This document shows positions 1-11,100 of a stretch of 64,000 nucleotides of DNA, piece after piece (positions within the stretch are counted from its first letter, which is position 1; each line of letters starts with the position of its first letter). Under the pieces are notes generated by a model, which searched no databases, was not told the DNA's origin, and saw only the letters and a list, made by a program, of their open reading frames with translations. The position numbers and the translations under genes were made by a program. The DNA comes from Taxillus chinensis (taxonomy: Eukaryota > Streptophyta > Magnoliopsida > Santalales > Loranthaceae): contig CM042086.1 in the NCBI GenBank assembly GCA_023512835.1, positions 20,033,029 to 20,097,028 on the forward strand, read 5' to 3'.

Positions 1-963
1 CCTAGTGATTTTAAGTAATCATACCCCTTAAAATATCTATGGTAATTGTAGATTTTTTTTGTTATTTTTGTAGCAAGTGTTCAATCGAGTGATGATAACT
101 CTAAATTAATTATTTTCATCATATTAAATTGAAGTCATGATAAGCTTTTCGCATTGAAACCCACTATTAAACGATTCTAAGAATAGTAACTAATCTACTA
201 ATAAATAAAAACAATTCCTTATCTAGTAATTTTATCCGATGGGTAATAAGAACAAGGTCATTCCACGTACAAATTCTGGGCGTACAATAGTAACCCCCGC
301 ATGCACAGCATTGTCATACCCTCGAAACGGAGGGCAAGATGCTGCCCACGTGTACGACTTTTGTGTCGCCATGTGTGCGGCAACCCAACTTTCCCCGGTT
401 TCCATAATTAGCCAATCCTAGACTGACCTGTTCAATACCCGATCCAAAACCTCATTTCCTCCGACGCTATTGTCGGCTTCCGCAGAGCTGTTTCGCAATT
501 CCTGGTCAATCGTCTCTCATATCTCATATAACTTAAACATTTTGTCTCGATCCAAATCTGAAATCCACCCTCGCATGCAAATATTTATGTCTCCATCATC
601 GGCCCTTCTGAAATCTGAATAAGGTAGTTATCGTTTGCTGCGGCCGTTAAAACGTTGTGGCAGCTTTAGGCGCGCACCGACGATGCCTTCGGTGCACTTT
701 GAACTCCTCGTCCGTCATATGACCCCCTCTTTTACCAGCTTACGCGGTTCTTCATGCTTTCCTCCCCTCACATGTCTCGAAAAACATCGTAGGTGTAGTA
801 ATAATCTTGGCTAACACCCTGTTTCTTAGCGCGTGCTCACATCTGCGTCGTTTTTCGGTTCCCTTTTCTGCACCTTCCATTCTTCGGAGGTTGTTTGTTC
901 TGATATTATCAGATTATAGCGTGCCAGAATTTTAATTTTCGCTGCTTCTGTTTTGGAGGAAAG
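1..963 (+). promoter_or_regulatory. Upstream region and probable non-coding first exon of the gene at 2115-4631
   Basis: No credible coding region is present; short open frames here have no recognisable protein content. The last 60-100 bases are read as a 5' UTR exon, because a good donor (AAG then GTAATT) occurs at 963/964 and an acceptor (TTTTGCAG) ends at 2088, 26 bases before the first ATG of the gene. The transcription start is not visible. The interval 964-2088 would then be a 5' UTR intron of about 1.1 kb, T-rich and without coding content. Confidence 0.4.
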
Positions 964-2114
964 GTAATTTATTTTGTTGTTTTAAGGATTCTCTTTTATC
1001 GTATCTCATATGTTTTTTTTTTTCTTTTTTTGAAAATTTATTGTGATGGTCTTATATGTAAAGAATATGTTTCATTTATTTCTCTTTTGCTTTTGGTTGT
1101 TTCTTTTTTGTGTGTCCGTCAACGCTAGTTGCATTTTCTTTTTTGTTTGAAAAAGTCTATTTGCAACATTGGTCTTCCAATAAAAATACTTAAAACTTAA
1201 TGCACACCACGTGCACCACATATGAGATAGAGGGAGGAAAGAGCCTTGAGCCGTGGATCTGGACAAGAGAAGATAAAATACGATATAAAATCTAAATTTA
1301 AAGGTGACAGAATGCATTTTTTTGCATTTTTTGGTTGTTTTTTGCTCGATGCCTGTTCGAGCCTTAGGCTCGAGCACGCCTCGAGCATATATGTTTGAGT
1401 CCTTATTTGAGTCTTTGCTTGAGACTGCCTCGAACATAAGCTTGAGCAGGAGCTGGAGCGATGATCCGGAAGCACGCCAAATCGTGAAAAAAACTGCTGA
1501 TATGATTTATTTCACGTCAATTGGAGACGCAAAAATGATGCAACGCTAGTTGTACCTTGCACTGCTCCTTTTGTTTCGGTGGGAGTGGGTGGGTGTCTGT
1601 GACTTCGTTTATCTTACAGTAACTGAATCATTTGCATGAAAATGCGCCGTCACTTTCTTTTAATGTGTTTGATCTGATATTTAGCTCAGTTAGGTGGCTT
1701 CACTTTTCTGTTAACATTATGAGAATGTAAAAAATGAGAAAATGAATGTATAATTTTTTGCATCTGATGATATGCCAAAAACAATGTTAAATAAAAAAGG
1801 CCTTATTCTTGCTCTTGTGAGATTTTTTTTATCCCTATAATATTCATATCTGATCTCAGCATAATAAATCTCTCTAAAGCATATTGACAAGGGACAATAA
1901 TGAAGATATATTAGTTTGTGTTTATGCATCACATAAGTTGATATGTTTTCAAGGGTATTATTGTAAATTCAAGTATGTTCTAGAAATAAGCCTGTTGAAC
2001 AGATAAAAGTAATGGTGAATTATCAGTAAGCTATTTTTTATGTTGAATTATTGACGATAATGAATATAGCATATGCTTGCTTTTGCAGCTGTCTTTCGTC
2101 TCTGATTGATATTA

Positions 2115-4631
2115 ATGGAAACCTGCTCCAAAAGTGACAAGTCAGTTTGTCTAGAGTTAAGCAGCTTTATTGTGGGAGGTAGTTCAATAGATGACTGTGG
2201 TGACACACTTCATGAATCTCTTATTATTCAAGACGCTAAAAACTCCACAAAATTTAGTACATCTACTTTGGTGGAGGATTGCACCCATAATACAGAGGAA
2301 ATAGTTGCTGCTGCACTTGAAGTACATGAAAATGGTAAAATTAAATCTTCCTCCATGGAAGCGCCTAAATGCTTGAACAAGTCCAGAACATTTCCCCCTT
2401 CTGGTAAGATTTCATCTTTGTCTATATCTTCCGAAGAAGAGAAATCAGGTTCCGCATATCTTGAAAAAAGCTGTAAGGAATGTTCAAATGCAATCTACCT
2501 ACGGTCAATGTCTTTACCAGTAAGTCTTTTATTATTGCATTTGTAGAAGCTATTGATATTGTTTACATGGTTCTTACTAATCACGACCTAGGGAGGTAAA
2601 TCATTATTGTCTGCTTACAAGGTTTCAATTGTTTGTGTGCCTAGTGAGGTACTATTGAAGTTTGTATGTTACTGCATGCATGCATGCCACATGGATGTTT
2701 GGATCGTCTAATTGTATCTTCCCTATTTGCATCTCAGTTGAGCTGCAAGTATGCAGTTGTGATTCTATTTTGACTCACATTGGCATAATAAAAGTATACT
2801 CTTGCCAATACTTAATAATGATAATAAGTAACCTATTGCTAAGAATTGTAAAGTTTGTATTCGCTATGATGCAAGCAAACTCTTATACTTAGCATTTGAT
2901 TCCACATAGCGTCATGGAGCATTTAACATTGTATTGTGATTTTTCTTTAATTTTTCAACTTTTCGCTTGATCTATTTCACGACAAAATAAGCCTTATCAA
3001 GGAAGTTGTTTCTCTTATTGGACCTACCTTGTCATCTATTGTTTACTTTATCTAATTCGTGGAGTTAAAATGCAATTGATATTGAATGTGATTAGAAGAT
3101 TGTCATGAAACATTTCAACATGGTATGTTATTTCCTTTTATACTATCACCTTTATATTCTAAAGTGAGTTCACTACAGAATAAGTCATGGTGAATAAGTG
3201 TAAATGGTCAGTTAGGATTGGATAGTAATCCAAAACCTGAATGTAAATTATAATGTTTTAGCTTTTAACATCTTAAGCCTAATCCAAAATTTTGGTTCAA
3301 TTTCAATTATCAATATCAAGTTTCAGTTTGGTTTTAGTTTTTTTCTCCTATAAAGTGTAAAAGCATTAAAATTTTGTATTTTAGTCAAGTAAAAAGACTT
3401 CAAAAAGTTTGAAAAGAAGTTTAAATTTTAAACTCAATCTTAAAACATTAATTTGTTGATAAATTATAATAAAAACTAAAAATACAAAAGAAAAAACTAA
3501 ATATGAAACTTAAAATTTCAACAACCATTGACAAATATAAAATATAAAGTCACAAAATGAAAAGATTGTATTATCGCTCAGAATATAATTTATTCATATA
3601 TTGACTAAAATAAATGATAGTATGAAAATATATAAACAATCATAAGACGATATGAATCAGATCAGTTTGGTGCGCATATGCACTCTATTTGCTTCTGACC
3701 TAATTTTTTTGATTGAGATCAGATTTGGTAACCTACCATATTAGGTTGATCACTTTTTGCAATATGACGCGGTTAGATTTAGGTTTTGAGTCTAAAGAAG
3801 TTGGGTTGTTGGGGCTTTACTTACACCCCTATGAATACCCACTTCCTAAATTTGTAATACATGCTTATCATGTTGCTAATCTCTGGATGTCAGTTAATTG
3901 GGCCGTTCCTCTTGTATGTTGATAGCTCTATAGTTAAAAGTGGCATGAAACCACAGTTTTTGGGCCCTTATCTGGTTTGCTTCCATTCAGTTGATTGGTC
4001 TAGTAGGTGCATTTGTTGATTTCCTCATACCCAATACCTATATGATATGGCTGGCATTAAATCCCTATAGCCAAAACTTTTGGGACCTTACCAAGTCCAC
4101 CTTCCAGTCAAAATGTTTTAATGGCACTAATAACTGTTGTTCTGTCTGGCAGTTCTTTGTTGACAACAATATCATTTAGCTTTTATTTCATACTTTCGCA
4201 ACTTATCTTTTCAGAATCCTTTGAAGCTTGTGCCTGCAATTAAAGGTAGCAGGGAGAAGCAGGGAATGGATCCAAAGAAGTTGACTGTGACATGGGCTCC
4301 TGATGTTTATGATCCGCTGCCAACTTCCACATCACATGTTAAAAAAAATGGTGGCCAGCAACGCTCCAAGAGTTGGAAGAACAAACACAAGGGAAAGACA
4401 GCTTCACGAGGGAGCAGCAGCAAGGACAAGAAGCACCTACGGAAGACTTCTGGGAGTTCTGATATATGTTACAAAGCATTGCATGCTCAGTACAGGTTGA
4501 TTTTCAGACCTTTTACTGATCATGATGGGCTAGTAGATTTCGCTGTGGACAGCCGAGATTCAAATTGTGGAAGCAGCTACCTTAAAAAATCACTTGACAA
4601 TGCCCAATTGCCTGTTGCAGAGGCAATATAG
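2115..4631 (+). CDS. Plant-specific protein of unknown function with a TVTWAPDVYDP core, two coding exons
   Basis: The coding exons are 2115-2519 and 4215-4631, joined by a phase-0 intron (donor GTAAGT at 2520, acceptor TTTTCAG ending at 4214), giving 273 residues. The start is the first ATG after the acceptor at 2088. The N-terminal half is Ser/Thr-rich and acidic, with no recognised domain. It ends in YLRSMSLP, then continues NPLKLVPAIKGSREKQG and the motif KLTVTWAPDVYDP at about residues 157-169. A strongly basic Lys/Arg/Ser/Gly tract follows, and the C-terminus reads CGSSYLKKS and ends VAEAI. From memory, these blocks match an uncharacterised family found across land plants. The basic tract suggests a nuclear or nucleic-acid-associated protein, but that is inference. 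It converges with the ArgJ gene, with 511 bases between the two stop codons. Confidence 0.8.
3200..3860. mobile_element. Probable degraded hAT-type MITE in the intron of the 2115-4631 gene
   Basis: This intronic stretch has the texture of the plant MITE class that ends in ACACCCCTA: phrases built on AACCxxAAxTTTTGGTT on the left and TTTACTTACACCCCTATGA on the right. I could not define two clean terminal repeats or a target duplication, so the limits are approximate and the class is a guess from the right end only. Confidence 0.25.
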
Positions 4632-5142
4632 CAGGTCTTAAATTGGAGAGGCAATATGATGTCTTAGCCACGGCTATAATAATGATGTATATAAATAAAG
4701 ATCTACTTTCTAAAGACTATATAAATGAAAATCCACTTCCGAAGACCATTGCTTGGCGTCATCAGTAATCTTAGTTTGATATTTATGCAGGCCAATATTT
4801 TTCCTACCAAAATGGCTTTTGATTGGAGGTGACCACCATTGATTGTGTTAAATTTCTTTTGAAACCTCCGAGCTGCATTGGAATTTGACAGATACAATGC
4901 AATGACATCAGTAGCAGAACCTTCATTAATCCATTTAACAGATTCAATATATTGTTGTGCTAGGTTTCTTGATCAACTGGTATTTTGTTCCATTGAAATT
5001 TTGATGATCAAGAAACAACTTGATGATTGTTGATTGCTCTTTGTTTAATGTTTAGATGTGCAACATTCATTGGAGGAAAAGTAACATCGTGGCACCCACG
5101 AACTTATTGCTGCTGTAAATAAGCAACCAGCAGGAAGCTCTT
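4632..5142. other. Convergent 3' interval between the unknown-function gene and ArgJ
   Basis: This 511-base interval must hold the 3' UTRs and polyadenylation sites of two genes read toward each other. It contains AT-rich sequence with no open frame of interest. AATAAA-like words occur near 4694 on the plus strand. No repeat or element is visible. Confidence 0.5.
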
Positions 5143-8100
5143 CTATGTTGTGTACCCTGCATTTATTTTGACATAATCATAACTTAAATCACAGCCCCAT
5201 GCCAGCCCGCTCCCGGGCCCGCTACCTGTTCCAGATGAAAAGATTATGTCACTCAGCTATTTACATATGCGGTTTATAGTCCAATAAACAACCATCAATC
5301 ATGCTTCTATATCAGTGTTCTATTAATAATCAGTCTTTTTGTAGCTACTAAAGAAAGAACATGTCAACAAATTAAATTGAATGTAAGTGCTGAGTCCATC
5401 TATGATGCCAACGTAAGAAGACTAGCTATATCGATCATACAAACTGTGGAGTCCCTTAAGAAATGTTAAAAAGTGATACAGAACAATATAATTTTAGATA
5501 TTGAGAGAGCAAACTACGCTCTTCTCCAGCTTTCATGACTAATATGCAGTGCATTATTCAAAATGAAAATCAAGTCTGAGTTAGGACACTTACCAACAGA
5601 TAACCGAATTTCAACTGTGCCATGGGTCTCGCCAGCTTTTATGAGATAATTACTTGCTGCGACCCTGTAACCAGGTTTCAAGATTATGGGATGAGAAAAC
5701 CCAAAAAAGAAAACAAAACAGAAACAGAGAATTAATAAGTGTGCAAATGCTGAAACTTTATAAGTTAGACACACTAAACAGACCTAACAACTCCTTCATA
5801 TGCCCACAGTGCAATCTTCAAACAAATACATAGACAAAGCGATAGACAGATAAAATAAAACATTTTTTAGTTGTATGCTTTGTGATAGTATGTTAAGTTG
5901 TTGATTTAAGATTAAGTATAATGTACAAATAAGTTAAGTTGACCAATCCATTTAAGAAAGAATGTGCATGCATCTTTTCTCCCAACATCACAGACAATTT
6001 GAATAAGGAAAATAAAGAAAGAATAATTCAAAACCACATATTTCAATTCCTAGATCTTAAGCTCTGATACAATCTGATTTTCACCTGTCAAATGAAAGGG
6101 GTTGTCCACCATCCATGAGTAGAATATCTCCAAGAAATATTTGAAGGCTGTTAGGGTGGAAAGGAACGCCCGCGTAACCAGCAGCGCAAGCAATACGTCC
6201 CCAATTTGGATCTCTTCCGTACACAGCAGCCTGATGACAAGTTACCGGTCAAAATGAAGAAAACAAAACAATATTAACTCGGAACAAATCTTTAATATAT
6301 CCAAGAGAAGGCATCTTACTTTGGTAAGTGAAGAAGATGCCACTGAGCGTGCAATCTTTGCTGCTTCAGCTTCACTGTCTGCGCCTGTTACCCTGACCTG
6401 CACCCCTACTAAGGCATTAGCTAGTAAATTTCATCATTCTGGGCACAAAATATATATTCAAGATCATCCCGATTACACCAAATTTTATGCCAGTTGAAAA
6501 ATCCATTTTGGATACCAAAAAAACAAAGCCCACAACCTCAACTCAAGATCATGTAGCAGGTGAAAATATAAGACAACCTCAATTATATTTTCATAAATTT
6601 TATTATATGACAATGAGAGATGGATAGTAAACCACAATGAGCTTTTTCAAACATTCCCACATCAGAAAACATGTTCCCTACAAACATGTTCACGTATTTT
6701 TGGTGCTATTGATGTATACATCTCTCATGGTTAGGTAAGAAACAGAGGAATTTAAGGGCATCTCCAGCGGTCATTTAAAATTACTCAAAAATAGATAATT
6801 CAGTTCCAGCTGTTCTTCAAAATGGCTTTTCATCTTTAAATTTTTTACAAAGTAGACTTCTACTCTTAAAAAATAAGAGTAAAATAAAGATAAATAATAC
6901 ATTGTAAAAAATTTAAAAGTAATAATTTTTTTTGTCACGTAACAAAAAAAACTCTTTTATTAATTATTTATGGTGGAAGTAATAATAAAAAAATATCTTT
7001 TAATAAAATGGAGAGAAAAATAAAGCGTACCAGAGGAAATGTTCTTTTAAAAAAATAGAAAATTATAATTTTAAAATAAAAATAGAAATAAATTTAGAGA
7101 ACCGTTGAAGATGGCCTAACGATCACTTTCGGGATCTGGCCAAAATGATTTCGCATCTATAAATTTCAAGAGCTTATTAAATTATGAAAATGTGAGTAAA
7201 GAACAACACATATTATATAGTAAACAATCATAGTACATTAAGTCATAGACCAAGCTCACTCAAAAACAAAGAATCATTGCCCACTCTGTCCATAGGCGAT
7301 CATTTGCTCCTATATTGTTACCATTCTAACAGATTCATTTATCAAAACCACATGTTTTGGCTAGATCAGCAAACACAATCGATATCATTCCCTTTTATTA
7401 TATCATTTATGCACATTTATATTCATAAAAGATATCAAATTACTTTTAAAAAATCATATTCCTGCTAAAAAAACAGATTGGCATATATATGTTTCTTCTG
7501 TTTGATCAGGTTAGGTTTGGATAGAATATAAGGGTATAAAATATTTTGAAAATTTTATATTGAAAATTGGCTTACATATTGCAACTAACTATTTACCTCA
7601 ATAAGACAAGTGGCTCCTTCTCCATCCCACGCTATAGATTTTGCAAGGGCCTGCATTACCTGAGAAAGGAATTACGTAAATTTATGACAAAATAGAATCG
7701 GAGACAAATAGGCATTAAAACAGTTCCAATTTTCTTCGGACTAGCATGCAACCTCTACAAAGAACACTAACACATACAAGCAAGCATTTGCAATTTCCAG
7801 GCCTTCCAGCTTTACCGCTTCTTATTTAGTAATTAGTATTGGGGGAAAAGAATATTTAATTTAATTTCTATATTATTTATATTGTCAAGTTATTATATTA
7901 TGATATTAGTGGGTAGTTACTTGGGTAATAAAAATAATAAAATAGTTTTGAGAAGTTAATTAATTAGGAAAATAATGGAAGTTGCTTAGTGAGTTAATAG
8001 GTAATTTATTTAACATGTGGAAGTCATGGTTAGTGAGGTTGAGTACTTTTAAGGCTATATATAACCATATCTTTTTTATTGTAAAGCATATTTTATTTTC

Positions 8101-11100
8101 TCTTGCTAGATTCTGACATTGTAATTCCTATCATTTGGTATTAGAGTCGTTCCTCCTGAATGGTGAAAACACGTGTTTCTACTATCAATCCTTTCACATA
8201 CTCACTCAGACCATCTAATGGCCCACCAAACCCCAACCAAACCGACATTGTTCCATCAAACACCAGGCCTGATTTGGACCAACAAATTTCGTCCTTAGCC
8301 TCACGCTTGGACATCTTAGGCGAACTAGCTATCAAGGTGGCCTCCTTAGAAGCTAAATCCCAGACCACTCCCCGTCAACCATCTCCTGAGGTTGCTCATG
8401 AAAGGATGCATAGGGGCGAGGATCAAACTCGTCACTTTCCCATCAAAGATAAGAATCGCCAACCCTAGTGGGATAATTCCGAAGGTAATTGAACCTACGA
8501 CCAATCACAACAACGGCGGCCTCGGGCCAAGATCACCTTTCCTAAGTTCGGAGGAGGCGATCCACATGAGTGGGTTCTCAAGGTAGAAAAATACTTTAGG
8601 TATTTTGAAATCCTCAACGAGTTAAAGGTCAAAGTCGCAGAAATGCATCTCAAGAGTGATGCGCTTGATCTTTACGCTTGGGTCACTGATGAATGTGAAA
8701 TTATCCTTTGAGATGACCTCATACGCATTTTTCAGGAAAGCTATGGACTGCCAAACTTTCAAAATCCCAACAAATACCTATGTTCTGTCAAACATGTTGG
8801 TATCAGGGTAGAGTATCGCATCGATCTTGCTAAGCGAGCAGCTAGGGTGACGGACTAGCATGAAAATGTGCTCCTTAGAGCTTTTATTTCCGGATCAAAA
8901 GACGAATTGAAGACATAGGTTCGGATCCACAAGCCTCGATTTGTATTTAAAGCTGCCTCCCTAGCCCTTGAGTTTGAGGCCAAGTTGGACTTTCCTAAAA
9001 GCCCAAAGGCCAACACATTTACACGACTCAATGGCTCCTCAAACACAACTCCATGTCCATCAACTACGATACCCTCACACCCACCGCCTATCCCATCATC
9101 CAACCTTAACGAGCAACAACAGAGACGCTAAAAAGGATTTTATTTCCGCCGCGGCAAACGCTTCACACCGGGACACCAATGTTAGCCATCTTTATCCCAA
9201 CTTGAATTCACTGACAACCCAAAGAAAACTACCTTGGTGATTACGACGGTGGGATAGGTCATAAGAATAAAGAAAAAGTGAAAATTTCCTTCTTTCCACC
9301 TTGAGGACAAGTTAGTTTTTCAAGGAAGTGCACTGATACGGTTCCAACGCTTTTTATTTAGTCTTGGGAGAAGAAGAAGATTTAATTTAACTTTCATGTC
9401 ATTTATATTGTCAAGTTATGGTGTTATAGTGTTAGTGGGTAGTTACTTGGATAATAGGATAGTGAGATAATTTTGAGAAGTTAATTAATTAGTAGAATAA
9501 TAGAAGTTGTTTGGTGGGTTAATAGATAGTTTATTTAAGATGTAGGAGTCATGGATTAATGGGCTTGAGTACTTGTAAGGCTATATATAGTCATATCTTT
9601 TTCATTGTAAAACATGTTTTATTAATTAATCAAAAAGAGTTTGTAGGAGAGTTTTCTATTATTTCCCCTTGCTAGATTCTGGCATTAAGTGGTTCTTATC
9701 ACTTTCCCATAATTATTGTTTCTAACTTTAATTAAGTATTAATGTATTTTCTTATAGGACTAATGGTCAAAGTATTAAAATTTTCTAATTTCAGAAAATT
9801 CATTTTCCCCAATAGTTCCAAAAAAACTCCAAGATAGAACCTGAAAACTAAACAAATGTAGGTGATATGCATTCAAATTCTGAGACAGGCAGCAACTAGA
9901 TGCCAAATACAGAGTTCACAAGATGATGTTAGCAAGTTTATATAAATAAAATTGATGCAAAATAAAGGCATGGGAGAGAATTGATATTAAATATATAAAA
10001 TAACAGAACTGGATCATAAGAGAACCAGAAAAGTAAATGGCAGCAATACATACCACATCAAGACATGATTGCAGTTGCTTTGCCTCATAGCTATCAAAAG
10101 AAGATATCACTGCTGATCCAGATAGTCCGCTAGCCAAAGCAACAACGGTATCATTGGTACTGGAGTCTCCATCTACCTAGTCCAAAACAGAATGAGAATC
10201 TCCATAAGTTAAAAGCTATGAGAACACATACGGTGAAGTAGCTAGGGATTGTACATTAGAATTTAAATGAAAACATGAATATCTACCAAGAAGGTACAAC
10301 ATGGATATGCAATACCAACTTATAGGAAACTAGTTCTAATTCCAACATTTCCATTTTGGTTTGTTACAATTTCTTTGTCCCACTTCTATTTTGTATGCTA
10401 TTTTTTGCATAGTTTTCTAGTACCATTCTTGGGTTGGTAAATTTGGAATAATTTTTCTAAAAAATAGGAAAATACATTAGGTTAATATAAGAAAAACACT
10501 TTTTCCTAATTTCTGTTGTGAAGTCAAAATGGCCCAACTAAATGGGACTGAGGGAGTTTTTATACAGCCAAGCGTAAGTCATAATTATCAGCACTGAATG
10601 GAAAAAATGTTCGCAAAAGTGAGGCCCAAACTTAACAATTGGTAGCTAGTGATTTTAACAATGAATTACGTACAGTTATTTGATTAAAACTTTGGTTTAC
10701 TGCAACCTGCACCATCTTTCTCCAAACACTGCTGGTGACCGCTGCATCAGTTGTTATCACCTGCAACAAAGTTACCATTAGCAATGGAACAAGAATATGC
10801 ATTATCAAGAACAAGAGAGGGCATCAAACTAGACATACACCAAGCATGGTAGCCATATTTGGGTGGATCATACCAGAACCTTTTGCCATTCCTCCAACTC
10901 TTATGTTTGTTCCACTTCCTCCAACCTGTTAAATACCATAATACCAACAACTTTAGAGAGAACAGAAAAAAGAAGTTTGTATTCACAATTAAGGATGAGA
11001 AATTTTTTATATCGAAAAAAGGGAAAACTTTAAAACCACTAAGAAAGTGACAAAAGGTTACAAATCCCTGCACGCAGCAAGGAGATCAAAACTCTCGTCC

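Larger units (their letters stand above)
7799..9701 (+). mobile_element. Non-autonomous gypsy-type LTR retrotransposon inserted in ArgJ intron 12
   Basis: Two diverged LTRs (about 7799-8133 and 9334-9701) flank about 1.2 kb. Directly after the 5' LTR, TGGTATTAGAGT (8136-8147) resembles the initiator-Met tRNA primer binding site. Before the 3' LTR there is TTGAGGACAAG, a phrase typical of the end of gypsy internal regions, and a short purine tract. The interior encodes only a broken gag. No protease, reverse transcriptase, RNase H or integrase is present, so the element depended on others to move. It lies antisense to ArgJ. TTTCC at 7794-7798 and 9703-9707 is a possible target duplication, but it would place the 3' boundary one base past the CA end. 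Confidence 0.8.

Noticed and set aside
10747..11073. Minus-strand 108-codon frame
   Set aside because: It crosses ArgJ exon 10 and both neighbouring introns in the wrong frame for the protein.
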